Origin: Zopfochytrium polystomum
Taxonomy: Eukaryota > Chytridiomycota > Chytridiomycetes > Chytridiales > Chytridiaceae
Length of the DNA stretch: 48,020 nucleotides
Direction: 5' to 3'
NCBI GenBank assembly: GCA_025765615.1
Contig: JAIVFJ010000399.1
Location: 1 to 48,020, forward strand
Part shown: positions 12,076 to 21,781 of the stretch, piece by piece
How positions within the stretch are numbered: the stretch's first letter is position 1
Layout of the letters: every line of letters begins with the position of its first letter
Made by a program: the position numbers and the translations under genes
The notes under the pieces: model-generated
Seen by the model: the letters and a program-made list of their open reading frames with translations, nothing else
The model's database searches: none
Told to the model about the DNA's origin: nothing

Positions 12076-12830
12076 TCATGTTTTCAGAAACCTCAATTCA
12101 AGTAGGACATTTGACTCATCGTTTAATGCAGTGGAGGCGCGAGCCGCCATATCCTTTCCACAGCCGCAGCCGGTTCCGCATCGACAATCCATTGCCACAC
12201 GGTAAAATATGAGCATTGGGAGCCCCGCGTGGTCGCCGTCATTGTTCCTGCAGCTGTCGACCAGAGCCAAAAGGACCTCGCCGAGGATCGGCAACTGAAC
12301 ACGAAGGAACATTGCAGGTCACCATCGGGCCCTGTGGCGCTGGCGCGCGCGGTCCATGACTGGGACCATGCGGTCAGATTGTTGCGTTGAACGCAGAGCG
12401 AGCCGCACTAGGGTTCCCAGGACGTAGGGAACGTGCCAGGCGCGCAGTTGCGCACCACGTTATACAACCGCACTGCGAAATTTCCTAGGGCTTGGTCTGG
12501 TTGGCCGCTACCATCCTTGTCCAACTCGTTACCTAGCCATGCAACAAACAAGCGCGCAACGCCTTCGTCTGAAGTAATCGTTATCACTGGCTTCCCACCT
12601 TTTGATGCAACCGAACAGAAGGACCGTTCTCGACAGTTTCCATACAGTGAGGAGTTAAGGGAGATTGGTCTGCCACTGCACCACGGAACGGCGCCCACAG
12701 CACTGGGCACGTCCTTCGTGACGCCGAAGGAGACGTCGTTCACGTCGAAAGATTCGACAGAGTTCAGGGCATCGAAAAGGACTGAAGAAAAGTTCTGCCT
12801 GCGACCGGCGGTGGCGGAGGAGGTGGCCAT
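12076..12830 (-). CDS. Hypothetical protein, probably two exons
   Basis: Not recognised. On the minus strand an ATG at 12830 opens MATSSATAGRRQNFSSVLF and stays open to 12408; an earlier in-frame ATG lies at 12938. The frame passes through SDEGVARLFVAWLGNELDKD and FAVRLYN. A phase-0 join from that point (GTGGTGCGC donor) to the TTCAG acceptor near 12290 gives LPILGEVLLALVDSCRNND, then LPMLIFYRVAMDCRCG and a stop at 12076. The hydrophobic, helix-like content and good fit of the join suggest a real gene. The donor is weak and the family unknown. The overlapping plus-strand ORF at 12433-12846 has no splice context and is taken as its shadow. The start faces TBL1 across about 460 bp. Confidence 0.45.
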
Positions 12831-13288
12831 GCTGCTTTCTGGATGAGTTACCGTTCTAAATGGGTTTGTGCGGGACGCAGGCCTTGGCCGTCGCCGATCG
12901 TGATCGCGTGCTGGAGTCCGCTCCCCGCGATCGCGCACCGGTACTTCAGAGGCGAGGCTTAGGGCGCAAGCGCCAGCAGCGCAGGATGCGAGACGAGAAC
13001 TGATGGATCGACTGGACGCTCAAGCTGGAGGGCCTTTTGGGATTTCGGGAAATGAGTTGTGAGCTACGGCGTCTACACGCCATGTCCACGTGTGCATATG
13101 GTGCGTGACAGCATGTTCCCTGGCATTGTGGTTGGTGTCCTTTCGTCGATGGGGCTCTCAAATGGCTTTTCTTTCTTGTCTTGGTCTTGTTTGCTGTTGC
13201 TCGCTCGCTCGCTCGCTTTCAGTCCATCGGACGTAGTTACTGTTGGTGCTGATCGTGTGGCTGAACCGCTGACAAGGCAACAGAAAGC
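12831..13288. promoter_or_regulatory. Divergent promoter region between hypothetical gene and TBL1
   Basis: The 458 bp separating the two inferred start codons are GC-rich on the left and contain a (CTCG)n run near 13200-13217. No TATA box is evident. It must carry promoter elements for TBL1 and probably for the minus-strand gene. This is inferred from gene orientation only. Confidence 0.4.
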
Positions 13289-15350
13289 ATGTCCCAGCCA
13301 ACCTCCCAGATCTCGTTTACCAGCGACGACGTAAACTATTTGGTGTACCGGTATCTCCTCGAGTCCGGTTCGTCCTATGCGCCGCATTTTCTCGATCTCC
13401 ACTGAACCGATCCTTCAGGCTTTACGCACACAACGTTTGCGTTTCAGCAGGAGAGTGGAATCTACCCCCGTTCCCTTCACCCTCACAACAGCCAAACGAT
13501 CGGCCACGACAGCCGAAGGTACAAAGTCCCTCCTGGCGCCCTGATCAACTTCTTGCAAAAAGGGCTTCACTACATCGAAGTGGAGACTCACACAAATGAG
13601 GTTCGCAGCCCCATTTGAATTCCGTGTATCGATCGCTCAACGGGAAATCCAGGATGGTTCGATTAAGAAATGCTCCGCAAGTTTCTCTTTGGTTAATCCA
13701 CATGAGTGCGAATCGGTTGTCGACGACGATGGCACAGAAATGAAAGATGATAGAAAGCGGGGTAAGAAGGAGGATCAACAGAGGGACTTTCCCAGCCACA
13801 AGCGCGAGCGAAAGGACAGCAAACGGGCCACAGACCGCGAAAAGCGCGCACGCAAAGAAAGTTCGGGAATCGATGTTGTGGCTGGTATGCATCTGTTGGC
13901 ATCACCATGTTCTGAAAGGCTCCCAGTGAAAGCAATGGTCGAATCAGAGTCGCCTTCGAACCAAAGCGACAAGCAGACGAAAATATCAAAGCGCGAAATT
14001 TCCTTTTTGTCGGGACACGAAAAGGATGTTTTCGCGTGCGCTTGGAACCCAAAGTTTCCCTTACTTGCCACAAGGTAGGCTTCATTCGATGCCCAAACTT
14101 TCGCATTAACCCGACTGCAAAAAGTGCAGGCGATGGTACTGCTAGAATTTGGAAAGTCCCCATGGATGCGTCAGAAAGCGTCGGAGACTCAATTCTTCTG
14201 CCGCATGAGTCTGAAGGTGCAGGACAGAAAGACGTAACGACTCTGGATTGGCACGTAAGCTTGCGATCCATCACCGTGCCTTTTCCTCACTTGGTTGAAG
14301 CATTCAGGTAGTTTACTGGCAACTGGTTGTTACGACGAGCATGCAAGAATATGGACAAAGGCTGGTGTGTTTTTGAGCGCTGTAGCTCTCTTTTTTTCTA
14401 ACAGACAATCTGTAAATAAATGTCATAGGGGAACTTGTCCATTTCTTGCGTCGACACACAGGACCGATCTTCAACGTTAGGTGGAATCGAAAAGGTGATT
14501 TGCTGCTGTCTGGATCAATGGATCACACAGCAATCATTTGGGATGCCACCACGGGGGAATGTCGCCAGCAATTCGCATTCCACGAAGGACCTGTTCTGGA
14601 CGTGGATTGGAAAGATGACGTCACTTTTGCAACAAGTTCAACGGACAAATCTGCCTACGTGTGCCGAATGGGGACAATCGAGCCTGTGCGGTCATATGCT
14701 GGCCACCAAAACGAGGTTAACGTCATTAGATGGGACCCCACTGGGACCTATTTAGCATCTTGCTCGGATGATTGTACTGCGAAAGTTTGGACGATGGAAT
14801 CTGATTCAGCACTGTGGAGCCTTGAGGGCCATACTCAGGAAATTTACAGTATAAGATGGGCTCCATACCCCTCCTCTTCTGCCTCAAACTCTGTGCTGTC
14901 ACCATCATCCTCCTCAGCAGCTTCGGCGGAGAATCCAGCAATATCTGGAATTGCTGCGACTCGCCGTCTGCTGGCTACATGTTCCTTCGATGCAACAATT
15001 CGAATTTGGGATGTTTCAAATGGTCAATGCCTATTTGTTTTGGATAGTCAGCACTCATCTCCAATCTATACTGTGTCATTTTCACCTGATGGACTGTTTC
15101 TTGCTAGTGGAAGCACAGACAAGTCTGTCTGCATTTGGAGGGTGAAGGATGGCGCTGTTGTCCGAACTTATGGTGGAAGTGGGGCGGTATATGAGGTTGC
15201 CTGGAATCACAAAGGAGACAAGCTGGCAGTAGCCAACACTGACTCCACGGTAAATGATGCAGCCTTTTTTGCCCCCTCATTAAACCACTTCCTGTTCACT
15301 AGGTTTGGCTGATGCATCTGCCAACACTGAAGGACAAGTTTCAATTTTAG
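13289..15350 (+). CDS. TBL1: TBL1/TBL1XR1 (Sif2-like) LisH-WD40 corepressor subunit
   Basis: Core WD40 subunit of the Set3C/NCoR-SMRT histone deacetylase complexes in the nucleus. Exon 1 (13289-13367) encodes MSQPTSQISFTSDDVNYLVYR, and the splice to 13419 completes the LisH motif (ESGFTHTTFAFQQESG), followed by VPPGALINFLQKGLHYIEVE as in TBL1. A basic, Lys/Arg/Asp-rich linker (about 13700-13990) precedes WD repeats starting FLSGHEKDVFACAWN. Joins give GDGTARIWKVP, LLATGCYDEHARIW, HTGPIFNVRWNRKGDLLLSG, STDKSAYVCRMG, GHQNEVNVIRWDPTGTYLAS, HTQEIYSIRW and VYTVSFSPDGLFLASGSTDK-type repeats, eight in all. The last intron (15250-15302) joins to VWLMHLPTLKDKFQF and a TAG at 15348. Introns are about 50 nt. 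Exon choices around 14360-14430 are the least certain. Confidence 0.92.
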
Positions 15351-15373
15351 TGGCCCACACTGGCCTTCTTGTC

Positions 15374-15379
15374 AATAAA
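15374..15379 (+). terminator. Poly(A) signal AATAAA of TBL1
   Basis: A canonical AATAAA lies 24 nt after the TBL1 stop codon, inside GTCAATAAAGAATTTCC. Confidence 0.6.
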
Positions 15380-15850
15380 GAATTTCCGTGTGGTGCGAAT
15401 CAACAAGAAAGAATACTGCTGTTTCCCGAAGAGCAACAGTTTTTTAAGGTGGGTTTAAGGATCTAAATCAATAGAATATCACGATAAATGGCCTATATCA
15501 CTAGTGTTGTAGTTGAACCGTGTTGTAGTTGAACCCAGCTGGAGCCGGGCAGTGCACTCTGAGCGGCCCAGGAAACAGGCCGAGACATGTTTTTCGCACT
15601 GAATCGCCTGTTGTTCGGGACGTGTTTGCCCTTTGTTTTGGCTGACTGCTTGGCGCCGCATGCGTGTCCGCCCGTCCACCCAAACGGAAAATCAAACTGT
15701 ATTGCGAGTGGTGATTCAAACTGAGATAATCTGAGAAGAAACTCAAATAGAATCATGCGGGTGAAAAGTCACCCCCAAATAATTTTTTGGCGCACACTCG
15801 CTGAGCTCAAAGCCAAAAACATCACACTGGGGGGAATTCAAACCCAAGCA
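15380..15850. other. Intergenic spacer, no gene seen
   Basis: Short ORFs on the minus strand (15479-15756) overlap each other in three frames and carry no domain. A short direct repeat, GTTGTAGTTGAACC, occurs twice at about 15507-15537. Nothing else is supported. Confidence 0.45.
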
Positions 15851-15858
15851 CTTAGTGC

Positions 15859-16092
15859 CAGGGATGGTATTTTTTTCAGACAAATGTCAGATATTCGAAT
15901 ATGTGACATTTGTCTGACAATGTCATTTGACAAAACGAGGGTGGCTCTTTCTCTTCTCTTTTGGGCCAATCACAGTCACTCTTGCCGCATGGAGCAGACA
16001 AGGACTGAATAACAGGTGGGGGTTATCTGACATATCAGCAACGTCAGTTTGTCAGAAAACTTTTGTCTGACATACATCAGATACCAACCCTG
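15859..16092. mobile_element. hAT-like non-autonomous DNA transposon (MITE)
   Basis: The element is bounded by 12-bp terminal inverted repeats: CAGGGATGGTAT at 15859-15870 and ATACCAACCCTG at 16081-16092 (reverse complement CAGGGTTGGTAT, one mismatch). It is flanked by a perfect 8-bp direct repeat CTTAGTGC at 15851-15858 and 16093-16100. An 8-bp duplication with CAGGG termini is the signature of the hAT superfamily. The 234-bp body has subterminal TGTCTGACA/TGTCAGA motifs and a 40-nt near-perfect palindrome at 15877-15916. It encodes no transposase, so movement would need one in trans. Confidence 0.85.
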
Positions 16093-16261
16093 CTTAGTGC
16101 GCCAACATTTACTGTCTATTCCATTTGTCTATGTGTCTACTCAATTGGATTTGTCCTTTGTTGTCTGTCTGCGACCCTGTCTGCTGCAGTCATCTCCAAT
16201 TGGTTCTGTCTGCACCACTGACACTCCTCCGCATATTTTTTTCTCCTTTTTTTTGTTTTAG

Positions 16262-16525
16262 ATCTTTATCACTCGCTTTCCGGCCTCGACTACCACGGGC
16301 TCGGGATCGTCGCCAACCTCTGGAGCCAACTCTGGCGTTGACGTTTCCACGTCGTCCTCGGGCAATTCCTCACTTTCCAGCGTCGCTGTTGCGTTCATCG
16401 CTATCGCCTCAATCATTCTGGCATGCGTCGCAGCGCTGTTTTGCGTCCGCCACAGGAACATTGAGAAAAGGAGGATGCGGGCGGCGGAATTGCGGTCGCT
16501 CCGCTCTGGAGTGGTTGTGGAGTAA
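16262..16525 (+). CDS. C-terminal exon of a putative single-pass membrane protein (upstream exons not found)
   Basis: After a strong polypyrimidine tract and TTTTAG acceptor at 16261, an 87-codon frame runs to TAA at 16523. It encodes a Ser/Thr/Gly-rich stretch (ASTTTGSGSSPTSGANSG), one hydrophobic segment (VAVAFIAIASIILACVAALF), and a basic tail (CVRHRNIEKRRMRAAELR). This layout fits the juxtamembrane end of a cell-surface protein with a short cytoplasmic tail. No signal peptide or ectodomain exon could be linked upstream; the hAT-like MITE at 15859 would lie in or before the preceding intron. The family is not recognised. Confidence 0.45.
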   Translation: MFITRFPASTTTGSGSSPTSGANSGVDVSTSSSGNSSLSSVAVAFIAIASIILACVAALFCVRHRNIEKRRMRAAELRSLRSGVVVE

Positions 16526-17000
16526 TCGTGCCTACATTTTTGGAACCTTCTGTTCTACTCTTTGTACTACTTCTACACATATTACTTTCTTACCTATTAA
16601 GCTTACTAGTGGCATCGCACCTTTTTGGCGCCCACTTTTATTGCCGGTGACATCATGAATCTATCTCTATCATCAGGAATGTATTTTTTTTTACATTGAA
16701 AGCGATGGTGGAGTGGCCGTAATGGTAAGTGTTGCTTTGACGAAGCTGGTTGGCGAGAGCACAACTGGACAAAGATTGGTGGTCAAGGTTACTGAGCGGT
16801 GGAACACAAGCACGAGGAGGGCTGCTTATTTCTCCACTGTGTGATTTCAACGCATCCACTCTGTCCATTTCCGTCTCTCACTTGTTTCTCGCTCAGAGGG
16901 CTGCCCTCGTAATTAAATATTTTGCAGTTTACAGTGCTGAATGCTGGTTACGGATTCCCGCAACTGGTGCAAGATAGAGGCGCGATTGAAGCAGAGACCC
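16526..17000. other. Convergent intergenic spacer
   Basis: The stretch between the membrane-protein exon and the 3' end of the minus-strand Crinkler-like gene. It has no supported gene. A T-rich run at 16684-16693 is the only notable composition feature. Confidence 0.45.
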
Positions 17001-20000
17001 TCAGAGGAGATCGATCTCCGACGGTAAAGCTTCCTCATCCACATATTCTTCAACTTCTCGAACTTTCTCCATGCTCATCGGATACATCATACGAGCTAAT
17101 ATGGCTCTATCGTTCACGCTCGCTGTCTTGAGTGGGTTGGTTGGACCGCGAAGAACGCTCATGAGACATTGTAGTACAACTTCCTTTCCTTCTAGACAGA
17201 TGTATAGAGAGTCGCGGAGCCCGAGGAGCGAAATGGCAATCTGGCGCCGCTTGCGAACGGCATCGGCTAGGTCAACAACCCAATGGGTGTCTGGGCATTC
17301 GCTAATCCCGTCCTGCGCACCGTCCGACGGTTCGCCATCTTCAACTTCACTCGCCAACTTCCTCTTCGTCCGTTTGGTGTGAGTGTTGCGTTTGTGCGTC
17401 CTCCAAATCTCCTGAGCCTCCTTTCGAAGCGCTTGGCACTCAGTTCCATCATCCTCACCCAAACGCTGCAAAAGCTTTGCGTACTTCTCCAATCCTTCAG
17501 GAGCCGTGAAATCATTTTCCAGATTCGAGCCCGGGTGCCAAACCTTGTATGAAGCGGGGTGCAGGTCTAATCCCATGTACAATGATATGTACAGGTGCTG
17601 CGGAAAAGGGTCAAGACCGCAACGTTGTGGTGAGTTGTGACGTGTTGCAGAGTCCGGGTAGCTTTGGTCTTGCCCACGAAGCTGGTAGTTCTTCACTTGA
17701 ACAAGAATGAAAGTCATATTTTCCGCAAGAAGGCTGTAATCCCCAGTCCGGCCAGGCATAAGCACTGGAATAATCAAGTCCACACCGGGACAGCCAGGAG
17801 GACACTTGACGGCGGCGCCACGAGAAAAAAGTGTTGCCAGGTCTCTCATGTTCGTAACACGGTCGAACATGGGAACAAAGTGGGTAAACGATATCTGCCC
17901 AACTTCCACTGGGTCTGGCAACCCCGTGAGAAAAGCTAGCCGCTTGGAAGCTCTGCGCAATTCCCCGACAGCTGCAGCAGTAAAAGTTGCCTCCAAAAAA
18001 GAAAGGACGCCAATCGCCCCGCTGAAGAGAACTGAATCTGCTGCCAGGAAGCCGGGATCTCTATCATCACCCTAAGTGAAAGAGTTAAAGCTTAGAGTGT
18101 ATCAAACTGGTCAAACTTAATTTGAGGCTGCAGGCAAACCTTCTCCACTTGATCGACTTCACGCACTTCCGCGTTGACCTGACGCCTCATCACTGTGCTC
18201 TAAATGTTTTAAGAAGAATTGTAAGCTTGCGACTCCTTGGGAATATTGAGTGCTTCATAGTACCGTCACAGCAGGAGGCTCCCCTTTTACAGGCGAGACG
18301 TCTTTTCTCAAGTGCACTGCCGCACAGTCGCGCCCAAGTATGAGAATAAGCTGCGCCACCGTCTCGCCTCCTTCTCCAACATCAATGAAACCAGCTGTGA
18401 TCGAAGTGCTAAATTTCTCAAAGATCTGATTGAGATGAACCGCGTGATGCATCCAACAAGCACCAGCTTCTGCGAGGATGGGTTCAGAAGGGAGCCCGGC
18501 GACAACGTGCTGCCGCGTGTCGTCAATCCCATAGCACCACCACATATGTGACGCAACAAGCTCAGAAGCAATGTACGACCTCATAACGACGAACGGCACT
18601 CTGGTGCGAACTACAGCAATTGCAAACTTCTCGTCAAACTTAGGCTTGGAAGTCCCGCCAGCCAACTTCAAAACAGCCAGCGTGCGGACTTTTCTCTTGG
18701 ACGATTCATCCTTCATCAGGGACTGCCATAATGGACGACCCAGGGCGAAGAGTCGCCCTGCACCCAACGCAACATCGAGAGGCTTGCCGTACGCACTCTT
18801 TTGCCCAACATCAAAACTGCCGATCAAAAACAAGGGGCGGAAGATCTTTAATCCCTGCACGACACGCATGGACGGGTCTTGTTCCGCTGATGGGCCGATG
18901 GTAGATATTCTGGATGTCGTATCCATCATTATGATAAACGCCTGTGTTTGTTTCTTGCTGAAGAGCTTGGCGGCCGCGCTCCTCATTCTGACAAAGGCCG
19001 TTCCAGTACGATTGGTTGATTTGGGAACGGTTTGGTAATCTCGCATCTGGTGCGCCTCATCAAAGACAAACAGCATCTTCAACGATCCGTGGTCGCTAAG
19101 TCCACTCTTCTTATTGGTGATGCTCCGCATTGCCCGCTCTAAGTCTTCATAAAATAAATCTCGCGTTCCTGCCGTCACTTGTTGCTTGAAAAAATAGTGC
19201 GATATGTCTTCCGATGGGCGTTGCGATCCGTTGTTGGCTCGGAGGTAACTGTTTACTACTTCGTAACACGCCTTGAAGTAACTTTCAAAGTCGCTGCTGC
19301 CTTTGAGAAGCTCGTCTGCAATGTTGGAGCGTTGGGGAAATCCAGTCCATGACTTCCGCATGAAGCTGCAATAGACTACGTAGAATGACTTTGAAAGCTC
19401 CGCGATCGATCGAGATTTTCCTGAACCACTCGTCTGCACGATCGAGACACCAGGAAAAAGGCAGTCCTCTCCATAGCTTGTCGAGCAGCGAATTATTTCA
19501 TTCTTCAAGTGTTCAATGTAGTCATCGGGGTCAGTAAATCTCTGGAAGAAAGCGGCCTCCAGGTCGTCCATCTCGTACTCTCTGAACAGATCCATTGGCT
19601 GAGAAAGGTCCACACCGGACAATTGCTTGATGACCTCCCGAACGCTTGCCGGTGTTGAATCCTCGTTCATCATCTCGTAGAAGATCGCATTGGCAAGGGT
19701 TTGTGTGAGCACAAGCTCCAGCGTTGTAAGGTTTGGGCTCCGAGCAGCAACCGCTGGAATGACGTGATTCTTGACAAAGTCGAGGCGATCCTGATCCAAC
19801 TTCGCTCGGCCGATTCGTTTTGCCTCCTTCAATTCCTCCTTCGACATTCTCACAATCTTATCGAGGCCGATATAGTCGATGATGTCGTGAAGCTCGCTTG
19901 GTATAATCGGAAGCCGCTCTTCTTGTGATGTGATTCCCGACTCAAGATTCAAAGATAGGATGTCTGCGTGGCCCGGCTCCAATTCCCCGTCTATCGCAAT

Positions 20001-20063
20001 GTGGCCATCTTCAAGTGCGAAAGCTGTGTTTGGATCCATGGTTGTGACAAGGATCCCAACCAA
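17001..20063 (-). CDS. Crinkler (CRN)-like protein: P-loop NTPase fused to PD-(D/E)XK nuclease-like domain
   Basis: Three minus-strand exons join in frame: about 20063-18265, a short exon at about 18200-18140 (STVMRRQVNAEVREVDQVEK), and about 18072-17001, giving roughly 975 residues. The first ATG is at 20063; a second in-frame ATG is eight codons on. Residues 1-200 are helical and charged. Walker A is VQTSGSGKSRS (about 210-220) and Walker B LFVFDEAHQ (about 331-339). The last 330 residues contain PGVDLIIPVLM and MTFILVQVKNYQL, matching the D...(Q)xK core of the restriction-endonuclease fold found in CRN/RHS-type effectors. The family is known from oomycetes, chytrids and other fungi, where NTPase-REase proteins act as nuclear, DNA-targeting effectors or selfish-element components. 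I see no LxLFLAK-type header and no clear signal peptide, so secretion is not supported. The basic, Lys/Arg-rich insert near 17370 may be a nuclear signal. Confidence 0.75.
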
Positions 20064-20517
20064 GACATAAGCACATGTCGAAAAAAAAATAGAAAAATGA
20101 AAAACTGAGGAAAAGGGAAACGATAAGGCGGATTAAATGAACACACACTTGATTTGCCAACCCATCCAGACTGAAGTCTGTGCCTACAAAGAATAAGAAA
20201 AAAAAATAAAGAATAAGTATGAGATAACAATATTATGAGCTAGTTACCAGTAATGAATGGTGTGTTGCTACATCACAGTCCCTCCATGGTTTCTGAGGTT
20301 GGTGACGTCAGGATTACATGCAACTTTGGACTCTGGCTGTCATTGGCTGGCCACTCTCCGTACACAGGCTTGACATTGCTGCGTTTTGATGGGGAAAAAA
20401 AAGGGGAAAGAGAAAAGTTAGCGTGAAACAAGTTTTGGGAGAAGGGCCACCTCCTTGTCTCTCCCTTGTGGTGGCTTCCCTGTTGGGTCCCGTTCTGTAT
20501 TCATCGATGTCAACAAC
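20064..20517. other. Spacer upstream of the CRN-like gene
   Basis: AT-rich with A-runs at 20080-20090 and 20200-20210. It contains the presumed promoter and 5' UTR of the minus-strand CRN-like gene and the 3' flank of the next minus-strand gene. No ORF is supported. Confidence 0.45.
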
Positions 20518-20910
20518 TTAGAGAATGTGCGGGTGCATTTCGACGGGCATCGACGCGGAGCGCTTAAAGTCTGGGCGCGGCATCGGGGCGAGCCGGGTTT
20601 GCTTCTCGCGGTGGTGGTCGACACCGGCGTTGAAGCCGCCCTTGACGGCCTCGGCGACGACGCCTTTGGTGGTGACTTCCTCGCCGCCGGGCAAGTAGCT
20701 GTTCACGACGGACTTCCCGGCACCCTTTAACGCGCCAATGGCCACGGCCGACGCGCCGCTCTGGGGTGTCGGGTCGTGCTTCTTGCCGCCAAACATTTTC
20801 CGCATCTTGTTCGCCGCGCTCTCCTTGAGGTTGTTAGCGCCCTCCTTGAGCCGATTCACCTTGTCGTCGAAGCCAGTCTTGGCCTTGATGGTCAGGTACT
20901 GCTGCAGGAA
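20518..20910 (-). CDS. Hypothetical protein, C-terminal exon (5' end not found)
   Basis: A GC-rich minus-strand frame, sharply different in base composition from the retroelement to its right, ends at 20518. It reads QQYLTIKAKTGFDDKVNRLK, then KESAANKMRKMFGGKKHD, GALKGAGKSVVNSYLPGGEE, and ends SASMPVEMHPHIL. The sequence is hydrophilic and helix-prone, without a signal peptide or membrane segment. No ATG opens the frame; an acceptor such as CTGCAG just before CAGTACCTG could start this exon. The upstream exon may have been displaced by the transposon-rich stretch 20920-24675. Family not recognised. Confidence 0.45.
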   Translation of the reverse strand, partial: FLQQYLTIKAKTGFDDKVNRLKEGANNLKESAANKMRKMFGGKKHDPTPQSGASAVAIGALKGAGKSVVNSYLPGGEEVTTKGVVAEAVKGGFNAGVDHHREKQTRLAPMPRPDFKRSASMPVEMHPHIL

Positions 20911-20924
20911 TGGTCTCTCAGGTA

Positions 20925-21479
20925 TGCCCCCTCCTCCCTGGTTGTTGGCTCCTGTGGCCTCTGGTGGGCCTGATCTTCACTGAGTTCAGGCCCTCTTTCT
21001 CTCAGATTAATGCCTGTGATGTCATGGTGCCACATTTGGGTGAGGGAGTGGGTGTTTTTAACCTTCCTTGCTTCTAAGATAAGGAATTCCTCTGGCTTGG
21101 TGAAGCAGATGTCTGTGTCCTAGTAGGATGAAGTAAGAAGAGTCCCACTGTCTCCCACCCCTGTGTGCCCCTCCTTGGATTGAGTTGGAACTTCTCCTTG
21201 GAGTCATGGTGGTGGCTCCAACAGACTGGGGTCTGGCCACTTTCCTCCCCACTCTCTTGTCTTCTTCAGTTGGATTGGAGTGCTGCACTTAGTGCCGCTC
21301 CCTGGAGCTTGCTGCATCTTGCGCCTCCAGCATTGTTACCGGATTTCCCAGTCCCCTTTGGCTTTGGCTTTTGCCTCCCATTGGCCCCACTCTGTTTCAT
21401 GGACCAGAGAACCCTGCACATTCTTTGCTAGTGTGCCACCTTTTCACAGTTGCCTTTGGTCTGAGTGTGAGAGTCTTCT
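20925..21479. other. Flank of the retrotransposon, possibly another decayed repeat
   Basis: The composition differs from the neighbouring gene, and ORFs appear on both strands in several frames, none with a domain. This stretch and 24499-24675 were contiguous before the 21485-24493 element inserted. They may themselves be an older repeat, but I found no terminal repeats to prove it. Confidence 0.35.
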
Positions 21480-21484
21480 CTTTG
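21480..21484. repeat. Left 5-bp target-site duplication (CTTTG)
   Basis: Identical to 24494-24498 on the far side of the element; 5 bp is the usual length for Ty3/gypsy integrases. Confidence 0.85.
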
Positions 21485-21781
21485 TGTCAGGAACAGGGCA
21501 GGACAGGACAAGGCAGACAAGGAACTGAGAGGAGTGATGATTGTATTGGAAACAATAATTCACTTGAGGGATGGGACAGGTCTCCCATCCCCTTTTATAC
21601 CTTTTGAGAGTGTTCCTTGTCAAGACTCAAAGAAAGTTCCAGAAAGAGCAATTAGTAATACAATGATACCAATGATACCAATGACAACAAGACAAGTCAG
21701 GAAAACAAAGAAGGTTCCAGAAGGTTCCATGAAGGAATGTTCTAGAATGTTCCAGAGGTTTCCAGAGGGTGATTCATAACA
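21485..21781 (-). repeat. 3' LTR of the chromovirus-type element
   Basis: 297 bp with TG...CA termini (TGTCAGG...TTCATAACA on the plus strand). On the minus strand it contains U3 with heat-shock elements, TATAAAA at 21599-21593, and the predicted transcription start AAGTGAATTAT at 21565-21555. Same length as, and by eye identical to, 24197-24493. Confidence 0.93.
21632..21757 (-). promoter_or_regulatory. Heat-shock elements in the LTR U3 (duplicate set in the 5' LTR at about 24344-24469)
   Basis: Perfect alternating GAA/TTC units with 2-bp gaps occur in three clusters: 21632-21644 (three units), 21710-21727 (four) and 21740-21757 (three plus a degenerate GAG). All lie 33-160 bp upstream of the TATA box in the direction of transcription. 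HSF1 binding is inferred from the consensus. Confidence 0.75.

Noticed and set aside
12433..12846. 137-codon plus-strand ORF
   Set aside because: Antisense to the better-supported minus-strand frame 12830-12408 and without a domain.
16653..16868. Short minus-strand ORF between the membrane exon and the CRN-like gene
   Set aside because: No domain, no splice signals that link it to the CRN-like gene, ordinary length for chance.
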